From: Idiomarina baltica OS145
GTDB taxonomy: Bacteria > Pseudomonadota > Gammaproteobacteria > Enterobacterales > Alteromonadaceae
Direction: 5' to 3'
Assembly (NCBI RefSeq): GCF_000152885.1
Contig: NZ_AAMX01000001.1
Span: 217,429 to 281,428 of the forward strand
Length of the DNA: 64,000 nt
A program made the position numbers and the translations under genes. Each line of letters begins with the position of its first letter. Position 1 is the stretch's first letter. The notes beneath the pieces are model-generated. The model ran no database searches. It was not told the DNA's origin and saw only the letters and a program-made list of their open reading frames with translations. Of this stretch, positions 17,459-27,864 are shown piece after piece.

Positions 17459-19560
17459 TGTCCAAGAAGCTGCTTTCTCTTTTAATTGCATCCATTGTAT
17501 CGGGTCAGGCGTTGGCCCAAGACGAAGTTAACCGTACAGGTGTCGATGAGACCATCGAAATTACTGCAACACGGACTAAAATCCCTCAAAGCGCGATTCC
17601 GGCTACGGTGACCGTCATTGATGGAGAGCAGTTGCGCCAGCAAATGATGGTTGCAGAGTCGCTTTCTGATGTCCTCGGCAAGTTGATTCCTGCATTTTCT
17701 CCCTCGCGTCAAAAGTTAACCTCATCGGGCGAAACATTACGCGGCCGCCAACCACTATACTTAATTGATGGCGTGCCTCAGTCCAACCCATTACGGGACG
17801 GTTCGCGCGCGGCGTATACCATTGATCCGTTCATGATTGAGCGTGTAGAAGTCATCCATGGCGCCAGCGCTATTCAAGGTTTAGGCGCGAGCGGCGGTAT
17901 TATTAATATCGTCACTAAACAAGCGCAAGAAGGCACCACGCAAGAAGTAAATGCCGGTTTCACAGCGCCCGATAGCGAAATCTCAGAAGGGCTCAGCTAC
18001 GAAGCGGGTTATTTAGTGCGTCACGCCGAAGGCGATTGGAAGTTTGTTGCCGGCGCACAATACCGCGATACCGGTATGTACGTTGATGGTAAGGGCCAGT
18101 TAATTGGTGTCGATACCACCCAAGGCGACACCATGGACTCGAAGAGCTATGACGTGTTTTTCAAAGGCGAATACCGCATTGATAGCACCCAGTCACTGGC
18201 GTTAATGATCAATCACTTTGATATGGCGGGTAATGGTGATTACTTTGCTACTGTAGGTAACCGCGAACTGGGCGTTCCTGCCCTGTCGGTCGAAGGTGAA
18301 TATCCAGGCGATGCACCAGAAAACGAAGTCACCACCAGTAGTTTGACGTATAAAAACACCGACATTTTAGGTGCTGACCTCAATTGGCAGCTATTCTTAC
18401 AAGACTTCTCCGCGCTTTATGGTGGCGGCAACTATGCCACTTTCCAAGATCCGCAGTACGGCGATGATATCTTTGACCAGTCTCGCAATGACTCGCGTAA
18501 GTATGGTTCTCGCATTACCATGAACTGGGCAAAAGTTGCTGACCTGCCTGTTGATGTAACAGCAGGTGTCGACTTCATGAACGATAAGACGTTCCAAGAG
18601 CTCGCACAAACCGGCCGTAAGTGGGTACCTGAGACTGAGTTTGAAAACTGGGCGCCATACGCACAGTTGAGCTATCAAGCCAACGGACTCACGCTGAGTG
18701 GTGGTTTACGTTACGAATACGGCAAGCTCAAAGCCGACAGCTTTACCACCCTCGCCTCTTACGGCAGTGTGTTCGTTGAAGGTGGCGAGCCAAGCTTCAA
18801 TGAGTTGCTTACCAACCTCGGCGCAGTTTATGCGTTGAACGATAACTGGCGTGTGTTCGCTAGTTACTCTGAAGGCTTTAGCATGCCTGACGTAGGGCGC
18901 GTTTTACGCGGTATCTCAACACCTGATTTGAGTGTCAGTAGCTTCTTAGACTTACAGCCAGTACTTGCTGATAACGAGGAAATCGGCGTCGAGTTCAACA
19001 ACAACGCATGGCGCGCGTCAATCAGCTATTACCGTTCTGAATCGGATTTAGGCGCTCGTCTACAAGCGGATGCTGATGGCATTTACTCGGTTAAACGTGA
19101 ACGCACTGAAATCGACGGCATCGAGGCTAGCGCAGAATATGCGTTCTCGAACGATACGGCATTTGGTTTGAACTACGCTGATACTGACGGTGAGTTTGAC
19201 AGTGATGGCGATAACCAAGTCGATACGCAGCTTGGTGGTCGTAATATCGCCCCGAAACGCGCGAATCTGTACTGGTCACAACAATGGACTGGACAAGTTT
19301 CGAGCCGGGTACAGTGGAACAAGTTCTTTGACCGCGACATTTACTCAGGTGCCGAGGCGGTAAATAACTTCGATGGTTATAACACCGTCGATGCATCGGT
19401 CTTGCTTGAAACCCGCGACTATGGTCAATTTGCACTCGGTATCGAGAACTTATTCGATGAGTACTACTTCACCTACTATGCACAAACAGTCGGTGGTGAT
19501 AACCGTAACTTTACCGGTCGCGGACGTACCGTTAGCTTAAACTGGAACTACGCTTGGTAA
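17458..19560 (+). CDS. TonB-dependent siderophore receptor
   Basis: 700 residues from ATG 17458, which has AAGGA 7 bases upstream; the ATG at 17443 has no such site. Signal peptide MSKKLLSLLIASIVSGQALA, TonB-box-like DETIEITATR, plug domain with LRGRQPLYLIDGVPQ and VEVIHGASAIQGLGASGG, then a 22-strand barrel ending in NWNYAW with the C-terminal aromatic. The plug resembles IutA/aerobactin-type receptors, but the ligand is unproven. Two Fur boxes precede it, so iron starvation should induce it. The PepSY gene follows after 7 bases. Confidence 0.9.
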   Translation: MSKKLLSLLIASIVSGQALAQDEVNRTGVDETIEITATRTKIPQSAIPATVTVIDGEQLRQQMMVAESLSDVLGKLIPAFSPSRQKLTSSGETLRGRQPLYLIDGVPQSNPLRDGSRAAYTIDPFMIERVEVIHGASAIQGLGASGGIINIVTKQAQEGTTQEVNAGFTAPDSEISEGLSYEAGYLVRHAEGDWKFVAGAQYRDTGMYVDGKGQLIGVDTTQGDTMDSKSYDVFFKGEYRIDSTQSLALMINHFDMAGNGDYFATVGNRELGVPALSVEGEYPGDAPENEVTTSSLTYKNTDILGADLNWQLFLQDFSALYGGGNYATFQDPQYGDDIFDQSRNDSRKYGSRITMNWAKVADLPVDVTAGVDFMNDKTFQELAQTGRKWVPETEFENWAPYAQLSYQANGLTLSGGLRYEYGKLKADSFTTLASYGSVFVEGGEPSFNELLTNLGAVYALNDNWRVFASYSEGFSMPDVGRVLRGISTPDLSVSSFLDLQPVLADNEEIGVEFNNNAWRASISYYRSESDLGARLQADADGIYSVKRERTEIDGIEASAEYAFSNDTAFGLNYADTDGEFDSDGDNQVDTQLGGRNIAPKRANLYWSQQWTGQVSSRVQWNKFFDRDIYSGAEAVNNFDGYNTVDASVLLETRDYGQFALGIENLFDEYYFTYYAQTVGGDNRNFTGRGRTVSLNWNYAW

Positions 19561-19567
19561 GTCATAC

Positions 19568-20602
19568 GTGAAGCGCATTAAGCTACCGTCACTGACACAG
19601 TGGCATCGCTGGCTTGGCCTTGTGCTGAGCGGCTGGGTACTGCTCATGGCAGTGACGGGCTCAATGCTGTTATTCAAAAATCAGTGGCTGATGTGGCAAT
19701 ACCCCAGTCTGCGACTCGACAATCCCGTGTCGCAAGCTACATCAGCAACTATTGCCGATCGTTATACGGCAGGGTACGCGTATCTTCCTACTGATGGCCG
19801 CCCCTGGTTTGAGCTGGTTGATGGTGAAGGTAATCATCATTATTTTGGCCCTCAAGGTGAGCAACTGCTTACTCGTGCACCCTACGCTGATACGGTGAGT
19901 TGGTTTGTCGAACTACACCACCACCTTGCACTTGATGAGTTCGGTAAGGACATCCTCGGTGTATTGTCGCTATTTGCCTTGGTATTGATTACCACCGGCT
20001 TAGTGCGCTGGTGGCCTAAGCGACAATGGCGTTGGAAAAACCTCGCCGTACGCTTTTATAACCCGTTCTCGGCTAAAGGCATGCAAACCTTATGGCAATT
20101 GCACCGCAGCACCGGTGCTATCGTCTTTATCCCGGTGGCATTACTGATGCTTACTGGTAGCGCGATTATGTACGCAGGCACTGTTAAGAACGGCTTAGCC
20201 GCCGTGTTGCCAATGACCCCTTCGCAGATACACCATTCGTTGCCCAAACGCTCCGCCACACACTGGCAGGAACGATTTGCAATTGCTCATACGGTCTTAC
20301 CCGATGCTGATATACGTTTAATTTATTTAGACTCAGGCCGCATGCGCTTAAAATGGCCTGATGAATGGCATCCCAATGGTCGTAATTACATTGCGTTTGA
20401 TGAAACCGGGACACTTTCCAACATTACGGATGTGCGGACACGCCCCTTAGGTGAGCAAGTGTCCCATATGATCTATCCGCTGCATGTCGCGGCGATTGGC
20501 GGCACCACCATGACCTTGATTATTTTAGCCGGTGGTCTTGCGCTATTGCTGCTACCTGTCACGGGCGTTTGGTTTTACCTAAAACGTCGCACCAAACGTT
20601 AG
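19568..20602 (+). CDS. PepSY-TM inner-membrane protein, iron-regulated
   Basis: 344 residues from a GTG. PepSY-associated TM family: TM1 at ~13-35 (WHRWLGLVLSGWVLLMAVTG), a PepSY-like periplasmic loop, paired helices at ~130-150 and ~190-210 (LQWHRSTGA-like LWQLHRSTGAIVFIPVALLM) and a last TM at ~305-330. His residues in LHHHLALDEFGKD and LYPLHV-like MIYPLHVAAIGG are typical. Such proteins accompany siderophore receptors and are thought to reduce the ferric siderophore. Same transcript as the receptor, 7 bases downstream. Confidence 0.88.
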   Translation: MKRIKLPSLTQWHRWLGLVLSGWVLLMAVTGSMLLFKNQWLMWQYPSLRLDNPVSQATSATIADRYTAGYAYLPTDGRPWFELVDGEGNHHYFGPQGEQLLTRAPYADTVSWFVELHHHLALDEFGKDILGVLSLFALVLITTGLVRWWPKRQWRWKNLAVRFYNPFSAKGMQTLWQLHRSTGAIVFIPVALLMLTGSAIMYAGTVKNGLAAVLPMTPSQIHHSLPKRSATHWQERFAIAHTVLPDADIRLIYLDSGRMRLKWPDEWHPNGRNYIAFDETGTLSNITDVRTRPLGEQVSHMIYPLHVAAIGGTTMTLIILAGGLALLLLPVTGVWFYLKRRTKR

Positions 20603-21711
20603 TCTTCATAAACGCGCGGTACGCGACGTGTCACTTGAGCAAATAGCTCGTAAGTGATTGTCCTCGCTTGATCGGCAATCACTTGTATCGGTAGCTGTTC
20701 ACCCCAGAGCTCAACGTTATCGCCGAGCTCAATACCCTCAATATCGGTCACATCGACAGTAATCATATCCATCGAAATACGCCCAACTAAACAGCCTACT
20801 TGACCATTAATAATCATCGGTGTGCCATCGGGTAAGCTACGCGGGTAGCCATCGGCATAACCTATTGCCACCGTCGCGATACGGCTCTCTCGTTGTGCGC
20901 GCCAACGGCTCCCATAACCCACGGTTTCACCTGGCTGAATAATACGCAATGCGATGACAGGGGCCTCTAATGCCATCGTGGGTTTTAGCTCCACGTTATC
21001 GGTCAAGTCCGCTTGCGATGGGTTCTGCCCGTATAATGCAATGCCGGCGCGAAACCATTTAGTCAGACCCATCGCGTCCAGTACATCGTCACCCAACATA
21101 AAGGCACTGTTTGCCACGCTAACGCCATCTATTTTATCGCGCACCGCATGGAGTACCGCATAAAAGCGTTCTAACTGTATCGCGGTCAGTGGGCTCTCAG
21201 GATTATCCGCCTCAGCAAAGTGAGTCATCAGCACAATTTGGTTGATCAGCGCATGCGCACGAAGCTGCCCTACCGCCCCTTCGACGTCATCGGCAAAAAA
21301 GCCTAATCGATGCATACCTGAGTCTTGCTTCAGCCAAACGTTAACGCGGTTGGCTTCCGAAGTGATTTCGCTCAGACAATCAATTTGCTGCGCGTTATGT
21401 ATTACGGGTTCAAACTGCTGCTCAGCGCATAGCAACCAGTCTTCTGTGCTGTATACCCCCTGCAAAATGACGATGGGTTTGTCGATACCTGAGCCGCGTA
21501 ACGCAATCGCTTCATCAATAAAAGCAACGGCGTATTTTTCTACGTAATCCGTGATTGCATGCGCCACTTCTGTCGCGCCATGACCGTATCCGTCCGCTTT
21601 TATAACGCCTAGCATCGGCTGCTGGTCGATATACGACTTTAATTGTTTGGCATTGTCCCGTAAATTTGTCAGTAAGATACGAGCGCGGGTTTGTCGATGC
21701 GGCTGAGACAT
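20599..21711 (-). CDS. alr: Alanine racemase
   Basis: 370 residues from ATG 21711 (MSQPHRQTRARILLTNL). The longer frame to 21753 adds a hydrophobic peptide without a ribosome site. Fold-type III PLP enzyme: PLP lysine in GVIKADGYGHGA, the catalytic Tyr in ETVGYGSRW, and DMITVDVTD. It makes D-alanine for peptidoglycan. Its end overlaps the convergent PepSY gene by 4 bases. It lacks the usual dnaB neighbour. Confidence 0.93.
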   Translation of the reverse strand: MSQPHRQTRARILLTNLRDNAKQLKSYIDQQPMLGVIKADGYGHGATEVAHAITDYVEKYAVAFIDEAIALRGSGIDKPIVILQGVYSTEDWLLCAEQQFEPVIHNAQQIDCLSEITSEANRVNVWLKQDSGMHRLGFFADDVEGAVGQLRAHALINQIVLMTHFAEADNPESPLTAIQLERFYAVLHAVRDKIDGVSVANSAFMLGDDVLDAMGLTKWFRAGIALYGQNPSQADLTDNVELKPTMALEAPVIALRIIQPGETVGYGSRWRAQRESRIATVAIGYADGYPRSLPDGTPMIINGQVGCLVGRISMDMITVDVTDIEGIELGDNVELWGEQLPIQVIADQARTITYELFAQVTRRVPRVYED

Positions 21712-21858
21712 GCAGGCGATCCAAAGCTCAAATAGGTAAATGATAGCGAACATTTAATCATGTTCGTGACTTGGCTTCGAGCGTTTTAGCGCGGTTTCAA
21801 TGATGATTTTTCGAAGCGTTTACAGAACACCCGTTAGAATAAAAATTAAGGACGCATT

Positions 21859-23898
21859 ATGTGGTTAAAAACATCCGCCCTGGTTATTGGGCTTGCAACA
21901 TTGTCACCGTCTATTAACGCGCAAACCAATGACTATTTTGCTATCGACGATATCTTTCAGCTTGAGTATGCCAACGATGTAAGCATCTCGCCTGATGGGC
22001 GCTATATCGCCTACATTCGTAATCGCTTTAACGATATGAAGGACAACACCGAGCGCTCGGTCTGGATCCTTGATACGGCATCAAATCAACACTATCCGCT
22101 CTTTGATGAGGGCGACGCCTACGGCAACTTAACTTGGTCACCTGACAGTCAACGGCTGGCATTAACATCTAATCGCAAGGACAGTTATCAGGTTCATGTG
22201 TATTGGCTCAACCAAGATAAGCACGCAGAGATTACCCATGTGCATGAATCGCCAAGTCAATTGGCTTGGTCACCTGATGGTGAGTCGATCGCGTTCTTAA
22301 TGGATGTGCCGGCAGAAAAAACGGCCTTTGAAAAGAAAGTAAAACGTCCCACTAAACCGGAGGGCGCCGACTGGGGTGGGCAACCGATTGTTGTGCAAGA
22401 AGCTTACTATCAAAGCGATGGTCAAGGTGTGCTAAAACCTGCACATGCACAACTTTTTACTGTTCCAGCAACCGGTGGCAGTGTACAGCAATTAACCACG
22501 GGCGCATTCAGCCATTCTGGGCCACTGACTTGGAGTCACGATGGCGAGTCGATCGTGTTTTCCGCTAACCGCGACAAAGACTGGGCCTACGAGGTTAATG
22601 ACAGTGATCTTTATGCCGTTAATGTGAAGACTCAGCAGCTCACGCGCATCACTCAGGCGGCGGGTCAGGAATACGCACCACAGTTTTCACCCGATGGTGA
22701 GCGTTTGGTTTATTTACACAGCAGTGATGAGCCGGTTCCTTATCACAAAGGTGAACTGTGGGTCATGGACTGGTCCTCGAAACAAAAGCGCGAGCTGCAA
22801 AGTGAATTGGATCGCTCGTTTGCCAACCCACAGTGGAATGCCGCAGACACGATTGCGGTGCAATTTGCAGACCGCGGTAAAACCGTGATCGCCAACGTCA
22901 GTCTAGACGATGAATTAACCCGCCGCGCTGATGATGTGTCAGGTACCTATGTCAGTCGCCCATATACGATGGGCAGTTTCAGTGCCTCGAATAATGGCGC
23001 TATCGCTTATACGCAAGGTACTCCTTACCGTCCCGCCGATGTAGGTTATCAAGCGTCTGGGGATGAAACACAAACGTTGACTCAGCTTAACGAAGACTTG
23101 TTGGGCAACAAAAAGCTCGGCAAGGTACACGAAATCACATACAACTCGAGCTACGATGATCAACCGATTCAGGGTTGGTATATCACACCCCCCGACTTTG
23201 ACGAAGATAAAGAGTATCCACTGATCGTTGAAATTCATGGCGGTCCGCATCTGTCTTACGGCCCTCATTTTGCGGCCGAGCACCAGCGCTACGCAGCTGA
23301 AGGCTACGTCGTTCTATACGTAAACTACCGTGGTAGCACCTCTTACGGAAAAGACTTCGCGATGCTACTCGATGGTAACTACGCCTCAGAGTATGACTTT
23401 GCCGATCATATAAGCGGTGTTGATGCGATGATTGATAAGGGCTTTATTGATGCAGACAACCTGTTTATTGCCGGCGGTTCGGCAGGCGGCATCGCCACAG
23501 CCTATGCGGTAGGCTTAACCGACCGATTTAATGCAGCAGCGGCCACTAACCCTGTGATTAACTGGGTCAGTAAAGTACTCACAGCAGATAGCTCAATTGG
23601 GCAGATCACCAATCAGTTTCCGGCGATGCCATGGGAGGATTTAGACCATTATTGGAAACGTTCGCCATTGTCTCTGGTGGGTAATATCTCGACGCCTGTA
23701 TTGCTATTTACTGGCGAAAATGACCGCCGCACACCTATTTCGGAAACCGAGCAGTTCTACCAAGCGCTGAAGTTGCGCCACGTCGACACCGCCATGGTAC
23801 GAGTGCCGGGCGCATCTCACGGTGTAACCCACCGTCCTTCACATATGATTGCCAAGATCGAACACGCGTTAGCCTGGTTCGAACACTATAAGAAGTAA
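21859..23898 (+). CDS. Exported prolyl-oligopeptidase-family (S9) peptidase
   Basis: 679 residues. Signal peptide of ~22 residues (MWLKTSALVIGLATLSPSIN). A beta-propeller with WSPDG/FSPDGERL repeats spans ~35-400. The alpha/beta-hydrolase domain has the nucleophile in GGSAGGIA, Asp in ENDRRTP and His in GASHGVTHRP. The domain is S9C-like (acylaminoacyl peptidase/DPP). GGACG precedes the ATG. It probably trims oligopeptides in the periplasm. prephenate dehydratase follows 7 bases later. Confidence 0.9.
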   Translation: MWLKTSALVIGLATLSPSINAQTNDYFAIDDIFQLEYANDVSISPDGRYIAYIRNRFNDMKDNTERSVWILDTASNQHYPLFDEGDAYGNLTWSPDSQRLALTSNRKDSYQVHVYWLNQDKHAEITHVHESPSQLAWSPDGESIAFLMDVPAEKTAFEKKVKRPTKPEGADWGGQPIVVQEAYYQSDGQGVLKPAHAQLFTVPATGGSVQQLTTGAFSHSGPLTWSHDGESIVFSANRDKDWAYEVNDSDLYAVNVKTQQLTRITQAAGQEYAPQFSPDGERLVYLHSSDEPVPYHKGELWVMDWSSKQKRELQSELDRSFANPQWNAADTIAVQFADRGKTVIANVSLDDELTRRADDVSGTYVSRPYTMGSFSASNNGAIAYTQGTPYRPADVGYQASGDETQTLTQLNEDLLGNKKLGKVHEITYNSSYDDQPIQGWYITPPDFDEDKEYPLIVEIHGGPHLSYGPHFAAEHQRYAAEGYVVLYVNYRGSTSYGKDFAMLLDGNYASEYDFADHISGVDAMIDKGFIDADNLFIAGGSAGGIATAYAVGLTDRFNAAAATNPVINWVSKVLTADSSIGQITNQFPAMPWEDLDHYWKRSPLSLVGNISTPVLLFTGENDRRTPISETEQFYQALKLRHVDTAMVRVPGASHGVTHRPSHMIAKIEHALAWFEHYKK

Positions 23899-23905
23899 AG
23901 GTTTT

Positions 23906-24724
23906 ATGATTGAACAGTTAGTGACACTCGGTCCTGCCGGCACGTTCTCGGAGCGTGCCGCGCAGCACTTTCAGCAGCAGTTAGGAGATTCAGTGCCGAT
24001 CGTGTTTAAAAGCACGTTGGCAGATGTCCTGCACAGTGTAAATGACACACAACTTGCGGTCGTTCCTATCGAAAACCTAATTGATGGTTTCGTTTCGCCC
24101 GTTGTCGACTATTTCGCGCACCATCCACTGTATATTCACGCAGAATACCGACTACCGATTCAGTATCATTTGCTCGCCAATAGCGAGAAACCCGAACAGG
24201 TGTGGGCGCAGTTTGTCGCGGCTGGCCAATGTCATCACGCATTAAATACTCTGTCATTACCGATAGTTCATACCGCAAGCAACACCGCTTCGTTGAATGA
24301 GTTAATCGCCGCCGATAAACCGTCGGCCGCCATTGTACCGAGCCATATACCCTGCCCAGAACAGTTGCATTGCATTCAGCGTACTATCGCCGATAGCCAC
24401 AAAAATCAAACGCGCTTTGTGTTACTATCCGCGCACGCGGAGCCCTTGCTGGCACTGCAAGATAGACGTTGGAAAAGTAGCGTGATGCTGATCGACGATA
24501 ATGACCACCCGGGCTTACTCGTCGATAGTTTGAAAGCATTTGCCGAGCAAGGCATTAACTTAACATCGATTGTTTCACGTCCTACCGGGGATGGTTTTGG
24601 CCAGTATCACTTTTTCATCGATTTTGATGGTCATGAACAGGACCCTTCGGTACAAAAGGCGCTCAAAAAGCTCGCTGAGTTGAATCAAATTCGCTGGTTG
24701 GGTTCGTATCCAGCCTTTAATTAG
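23906..24724 (+). CDS. pheA: Monofunctional prephenate dehydratase
   Basis: 272 residues without an N-terminal chorismate mutase domain. Dehydratase domain: LGPAGTFSERAAQHF, VVPIENLIDGFVSPVVDYF, and NQTRFVLL with the catalytic Thr-Arg-Phe. C-terminal ACT domain at ~190-270. The ACT ESRP motif reads VSRP, so phenylalanine feedback may be altered. It converts prephenate to phenylpyruvate. Follows the S9 peptidase by 7 bases and precedes an esterase by 8; likely an operon. Confidence 0.85.
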   Translation: MIEQLVTLGPAGTFSERAAQHFQQQLGDSVPIVFKSTLADVLHSVNDTQLAVVPIENLIDGFVSPVVDYFAHHPLYIHAEYRLPIQYHLLANSEKPEQVWAQFVAAGQCHHALNTLSLPIVHTASNTASLNELIAADKPSAAIVPSHIPCPEQLHCIQRTIADSHKNQTRFVLLSAHAEPLLALQDRRWKSSVMLIDDNDHPGLLVDSLKAFAEQGINLTSIVSRPTGDGFGQYHFFIDFDGHEQDPSVQKALKKLAELNQIRWLGSYPAFN

Positions 24725-24732
24725 GAGATTTT

Positions 24733-25383
24733 ATGCAGTTAGAAGTAATCAAACACGATCCAAGCGAACCCGCCGATGCGGTCATTATCTGGTTGCACGG
24801 ACTAGGCGCCTCGGGAAACGACTTCGTCCCCATGGTTGAACACTTAAATTTGGCCCCGGCCCGCGTACGTTTCTTATTCCCTCACGCGCCACGTCTTCCG
24901 GTCACCATTAATCAAGGTATGGTGATGCCCGCTTGGTATGACATCACAGCGATGACCATCGATCGTGAGATTGATGCGACCCAATTACGCGCTTCTGCTG
25001 CCGCGATTCATCAAATGATCGATGAGCAAATAGAGCAAGGCATTGATAGCAAACGCATTATTATTGCTGGCTTTTCACAAGGCGGTGCGGTCGGCTATGA
25101 GGCCGCGTTAACCTACCCCAAACCCTTGGGTGGTTTGATGGCACACTCGACTTATTTCGCAACGCAAGGTGACATAAAACCTGCCGAGGCTAATCGTTCA
25201 CTGCCGATTTTAGTACAACACGGTACGCAAGACCCCGTTGTTCCTGAAACGCTCGGTCAACGGGCTGTGGCGCATTTAAAAGAGATGGGTTACGAAGTGA
25301 CTTATCAAACCTACCCCATGCCGCATTCACTGTGCATGGAGCAGGTTGAGGATATGCAGAAGTGGTTAATCGAGCGCCTTTAA
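24733..25383 (+). CDS. Phospholipase/carboxylesterase family hydrolase
   Basis: 216 residues, cytosolic. Alpha/beta-hydrolase of the EstB/acyl-protein-thioesterase-like family: WLHGLGASGNDF (oxyanion hole), GFSQGGAVGYEA (Ser nucleophile), HGTQDPVVP (Asp) and PMPHSLCMEQ (His). Cleaves short-chain carboxylic esters; the natural substrate is unknown. AGGAGAT precedes the ATG. Last gene of the S9-pheA run, overlapping the purK end by 4 bases. Confidence 0.9.
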   Translation: MQLEVIKHDPSEPADAVIIWLHGLGASGNDFVPMVEHLNLAPARVRFLFPHAPRLPVTINQGMVMPAWYDITAMTIDREIDATQLRASAAAIHQMIDEQIEQGIDSKRIIIAGFSQGGAVGYEAALTYPKPLGGLMAHSTYFATQGDIKPAEANRSLPILVQHGTQDPVVPETLGQRAVAHLKEMGYEVTYQTYPMPHSLCMEQVEDMQKWLIERL

Positions 25384-26471
25384 GCGTCTTTTAACACTTG
25401 TAGCTCGTCGCACCATTGGTCGGCGAGCTTATGAGCGCGCTCAGCACTGTCGACCATTAGGTTCACGTGGCCCACTTTACGACCGGGGCGCGCGTCTTTG
25501 CCGTACCAGTGACAATCAGCGGCACCGGCTTCCCACAACACTTCTGGAAACCCATCAATGCCAATCGCATTTAGCATGAGCGTTGGCGCAACCAATAAAT
25601 CCGGCGTCGGCAGTCCAGTGATAGCCCGCATGTGTAAGTTAAACTGGTCACAATTTGAACCACTCATCGTCCAGTGACCCGAGTTATGAACACGCGGCGC
25701 AATTTCGTTGACCAATAATTGTTGGTCGTCACCCTCGCCCACCACAAAAAACTCGATAGCTAACACACCAATATAATCGAGTTCATCGGTCAGTTTTTGG
25801 TGATACGCCTGCGCCTGACGTTCCAGTGCTTCGGAAAAACTCTGTGCACCGGCAATGCTATAAGCCAGAATGCCTTTGCGATGGACATTCAACGTCAATG
25901 GATATCCGCGCTGTTCACCATGATGATCGCGTGCTGCGACAACTGAGACTTCATCGCTAAAGTCGATCATATCCTCGACGATACCCGGACGTTGTCCCGC
26001 CTCGGCGATAATGTCATCTTTTGCCTGACCGGGCTTCCAGCGCCACTGACCTTTACCATCATAGCCGCCCTTCGCTGATTTAATGACAACCGCGCGGTCA
26101 CAGTCAGCCAAAATGCTCTCGAGCTCAGCAGCGTCATTAAAAGGTTGCCATTCAGACGTTGGAATCTCTAGCGTGTCACAAAGCGCTTTTTGCGTGCGAC
26201 GGTCGGTTAGTTGACGGAATAGACTGGCTTTTAATAACCACTTATCTGCCGTCGCATCAATCAGATCATCGGCAAGGTGTTCATGTTCCCAAGTGACAAC
26301 GTCAGCCCACTCTTTTGCTTCTTCCAAGGTTAAAGCCAGTGCTTGCTGGCTACCCAGTGCCTTCACTTGATGGTCGCGGTCGCTGTACAAAATACATTCA
26401 TGGCCTTGCTGGATAGCCGCTTTACCCAGCATCTGCCCCAACTGTCCGTTACCTAAAATCAGTACTTTCAT
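25380..26471 (-). CDS. purK: N5-carboxyaminoimidazole ribonucleotide synthase
   Basis: 363 residues. ATP-grasp enzyme: [12 protein letters not shown] nucleotide loop, [17 protein letters not shown], and [13 protein letters not shown]. Uses ATP and bicarbonate to convert AIR to N5-CAIR in purine synthesis. Overlaps the purE stop by 4 bases, so the two are coupled. Confidence 0.95.
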   Translation of the reverse strand: MKVLILGNGQLGQMLGKAAIQQGHECILYSDRDHQVKALGSQQALALTLEEAKEWADVVTWEHEHLADDLIDATADKWLLKASLFRQLTDRRTQKALCDTLEIPTSEWQPFNDAAELESILADCDRAVVIKSAKGGYDGKGQWRWKPGQAKDDIIAEAGQRPGIVEDMIDFSDEVSVVAARDHHGEQRGYPLTLNVHRKGILAYSIAGAQSFSEALERQAQAYHQKLTDELDYIGVLAIEFFVVGEGDDQQLLVNEIAPRVHNSGHWTMSGSNCDQFNLHMRAITGLPTPDLLVAPTLMLNAIGIDGFPEVLWEAGAADCHWYGKDARPGRKVGHVNLMVDSAERAHKLADQWCDELQVLKDA

Positions 26472-26959
26472 TCTGGTAACTCCAAGTCTGCATTCGCCAT
26501 TACTTTATCGCGCTGTTGGTTGCGAAACTCGGTCACACGCTGACGCACGGTCGCGTCGAATGAGCCGACAATTTGTGCTGCGAGTAAGCCGGCATTAGCC
26601 GCACCTGCGTCACCGATCGCCAAAGTACCTACCGCTACGCCTTTGGGCATTTGCACGATAGAAAGCAAACTATCAAGTCCTTTAAGCTGCTTGCTCGATA
26701 CCGGTACACCCAGCACAGGAATCGACGTGTGTGCGGCAAGCATGCCGGGTAGGTGAGCGGCACCACCCGCACCTGCGATGACTACCTTTACGTCATCCTT
26801 TTCTGCTTGCTCCATAGACGATTTGAGCAAATCAGGCGTACGGTGTGCTGAAACCACTTTTGCTTCCCAGCTTACGCCCAAGTCTTTGAGCATATAGGCT
26901 GCTTTCTGCATGGTTGGCCAGTCAGATTGCGAACCCATTAAGATCAGTACGGTAGCCAT
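26468..26959 (-). CDS. purE: N5-CAIR mutase
   Basis: 163 residues. Class I Pur[34 protein letters not shown]. Converts N5-CAIR to CAIR. First gene of purE-purK. I saw no clear PurR operator in the 161-base upstream gap. Confidence 0.95.
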   Translation of the reverse strand: MATVLILMGSQSDWPTMQKAAYMLKDLGVSWEAKVVSAHRTPDLLKSSMEQAEKDDVKVVIAGAGGAAHLPGMLAAHTSIPVLGVPVSSKQLKGLDSLLSIVQMPKGVAVGTLAIGDAGAANAGLLAAQIVGSFDATVRQRVTEFRNQQRDKVMANADLELPE

Positions 26960-27141
26960 GTATCACCTTTTTGAAAGAGAGGGGGCTGAAAAGGCCGAAA
27001 TTGTAGCGATCAGGGGACAAAACTGCAAATATTCTGCGGTTTTTTTGACCGTTAGCGAACCCCGTTGCGACCAAAGCACTATGTACATCACACACCTTTT
27101 CGGTAGTATGAGTTCAAACATTGAGAATTAAGGTCAGTCGT

Positions 27142-27687
27142 ATGCTGTTAAAACGTGATGATTCAATTATTTTGGTTGTCGATGCTCAGGAACGCATTAC
27201 ACCAGCGATTCACCAACGCGATATTGTGACTTCTAGAATGCGTTGGCTGGGAGAGATCGGTTTGCAACTTGACGTTCCCGTACTAATTACCGAGCAATAT
27301 CCAAAGGGATTAGGCTATACGGTCTCTGCATTGGCAGAAATTATCGAAGTCGCACGCGTTGTCGAGAAGACACATTTTAGCGCCTGGCGTGAATCAACGT
27401 TTCAAGATGTGGTTAAAGAATACGACAAAAAGCAAATTGTAATCATGGGTATGGAAACCCATGTGTGTGTCATGCAAACGGCGCTGGACCTTGTTGCACA
27501 AGGCTATCAAGTGTTCTTGCCCACAGATACAGTCGGTTCTCGCCGTCCTAATGATAAAGACACCGCGATTGCGCGGATGCGTGAAGCAGGCGTACAGATC
27601 GTGACTTCAGAAATGGTTGCCTTTGAGTGGTTAGAAAAGTCAGGGACCGACACGTTCCGACACATCAGCAAAAACTGGCTAAAATAA
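27142..27687 (+). CDS. Isochorismatase-family cysteine hydrolase
   Basis: 181 residues from ATG 27142; the in-frame TTG at 27121 is rejected because AAGG lies before the ATG. Catalytic Asp in VVDAQE, Lys in VEKTHFSAW and Cys in METHVCVMQTAL. It is YcaC-like rather than a true isochorismatase, because no siderophore genes adjoin. The substrate is unknown, probably an amide. Single gene. Confidence 0.85.
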   Translation: MLLKRDDSIILVVDAQERITPAIHQRDIVTSRMRWLGEIGLQLDVPVLITEQYPKGLGYTVSALAEIIEVARVVEKTHFSAWRESTFQDVVKEYDKKQIVIMGMETHVCVMQTALDLVAQGYQVFLPTDTVGSRRPNDKDTAIARMREAGVQIVTSEMVAFEWLEKSGTDTFRHISKNWLK

Positions 27688-27699
27688 GCCCGAGTTTAA

Positions 27700-27727
27700 T
27701 TGACAGACCTAAACAAGGGTATATACT
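27700..27727 (+). promoter_or_regulatory. Sigma-70 promoter of the cold-shock gene
   Basis: TTGACA at 27700-27705, 16 bases, TATACT at 27722-27727. The transcript would start near 27734, leaving a leader of about 130 bases, as in cspA-type genes whose leader controls translation at low temperature. Confidence 0.8.
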
Positions 27728-27864
27728 GATGATCGCTGATGAAATTCGGCTATTGTTTTGAGATTTGTGTACGAAGTCCTTCTTTGCTGTACCTCGTTTT
27801 GTAAGTCCAAGTAATACCAATTTCTGAGCATTTTTAATTCACATGCATTACGAGGAAGATCAGC

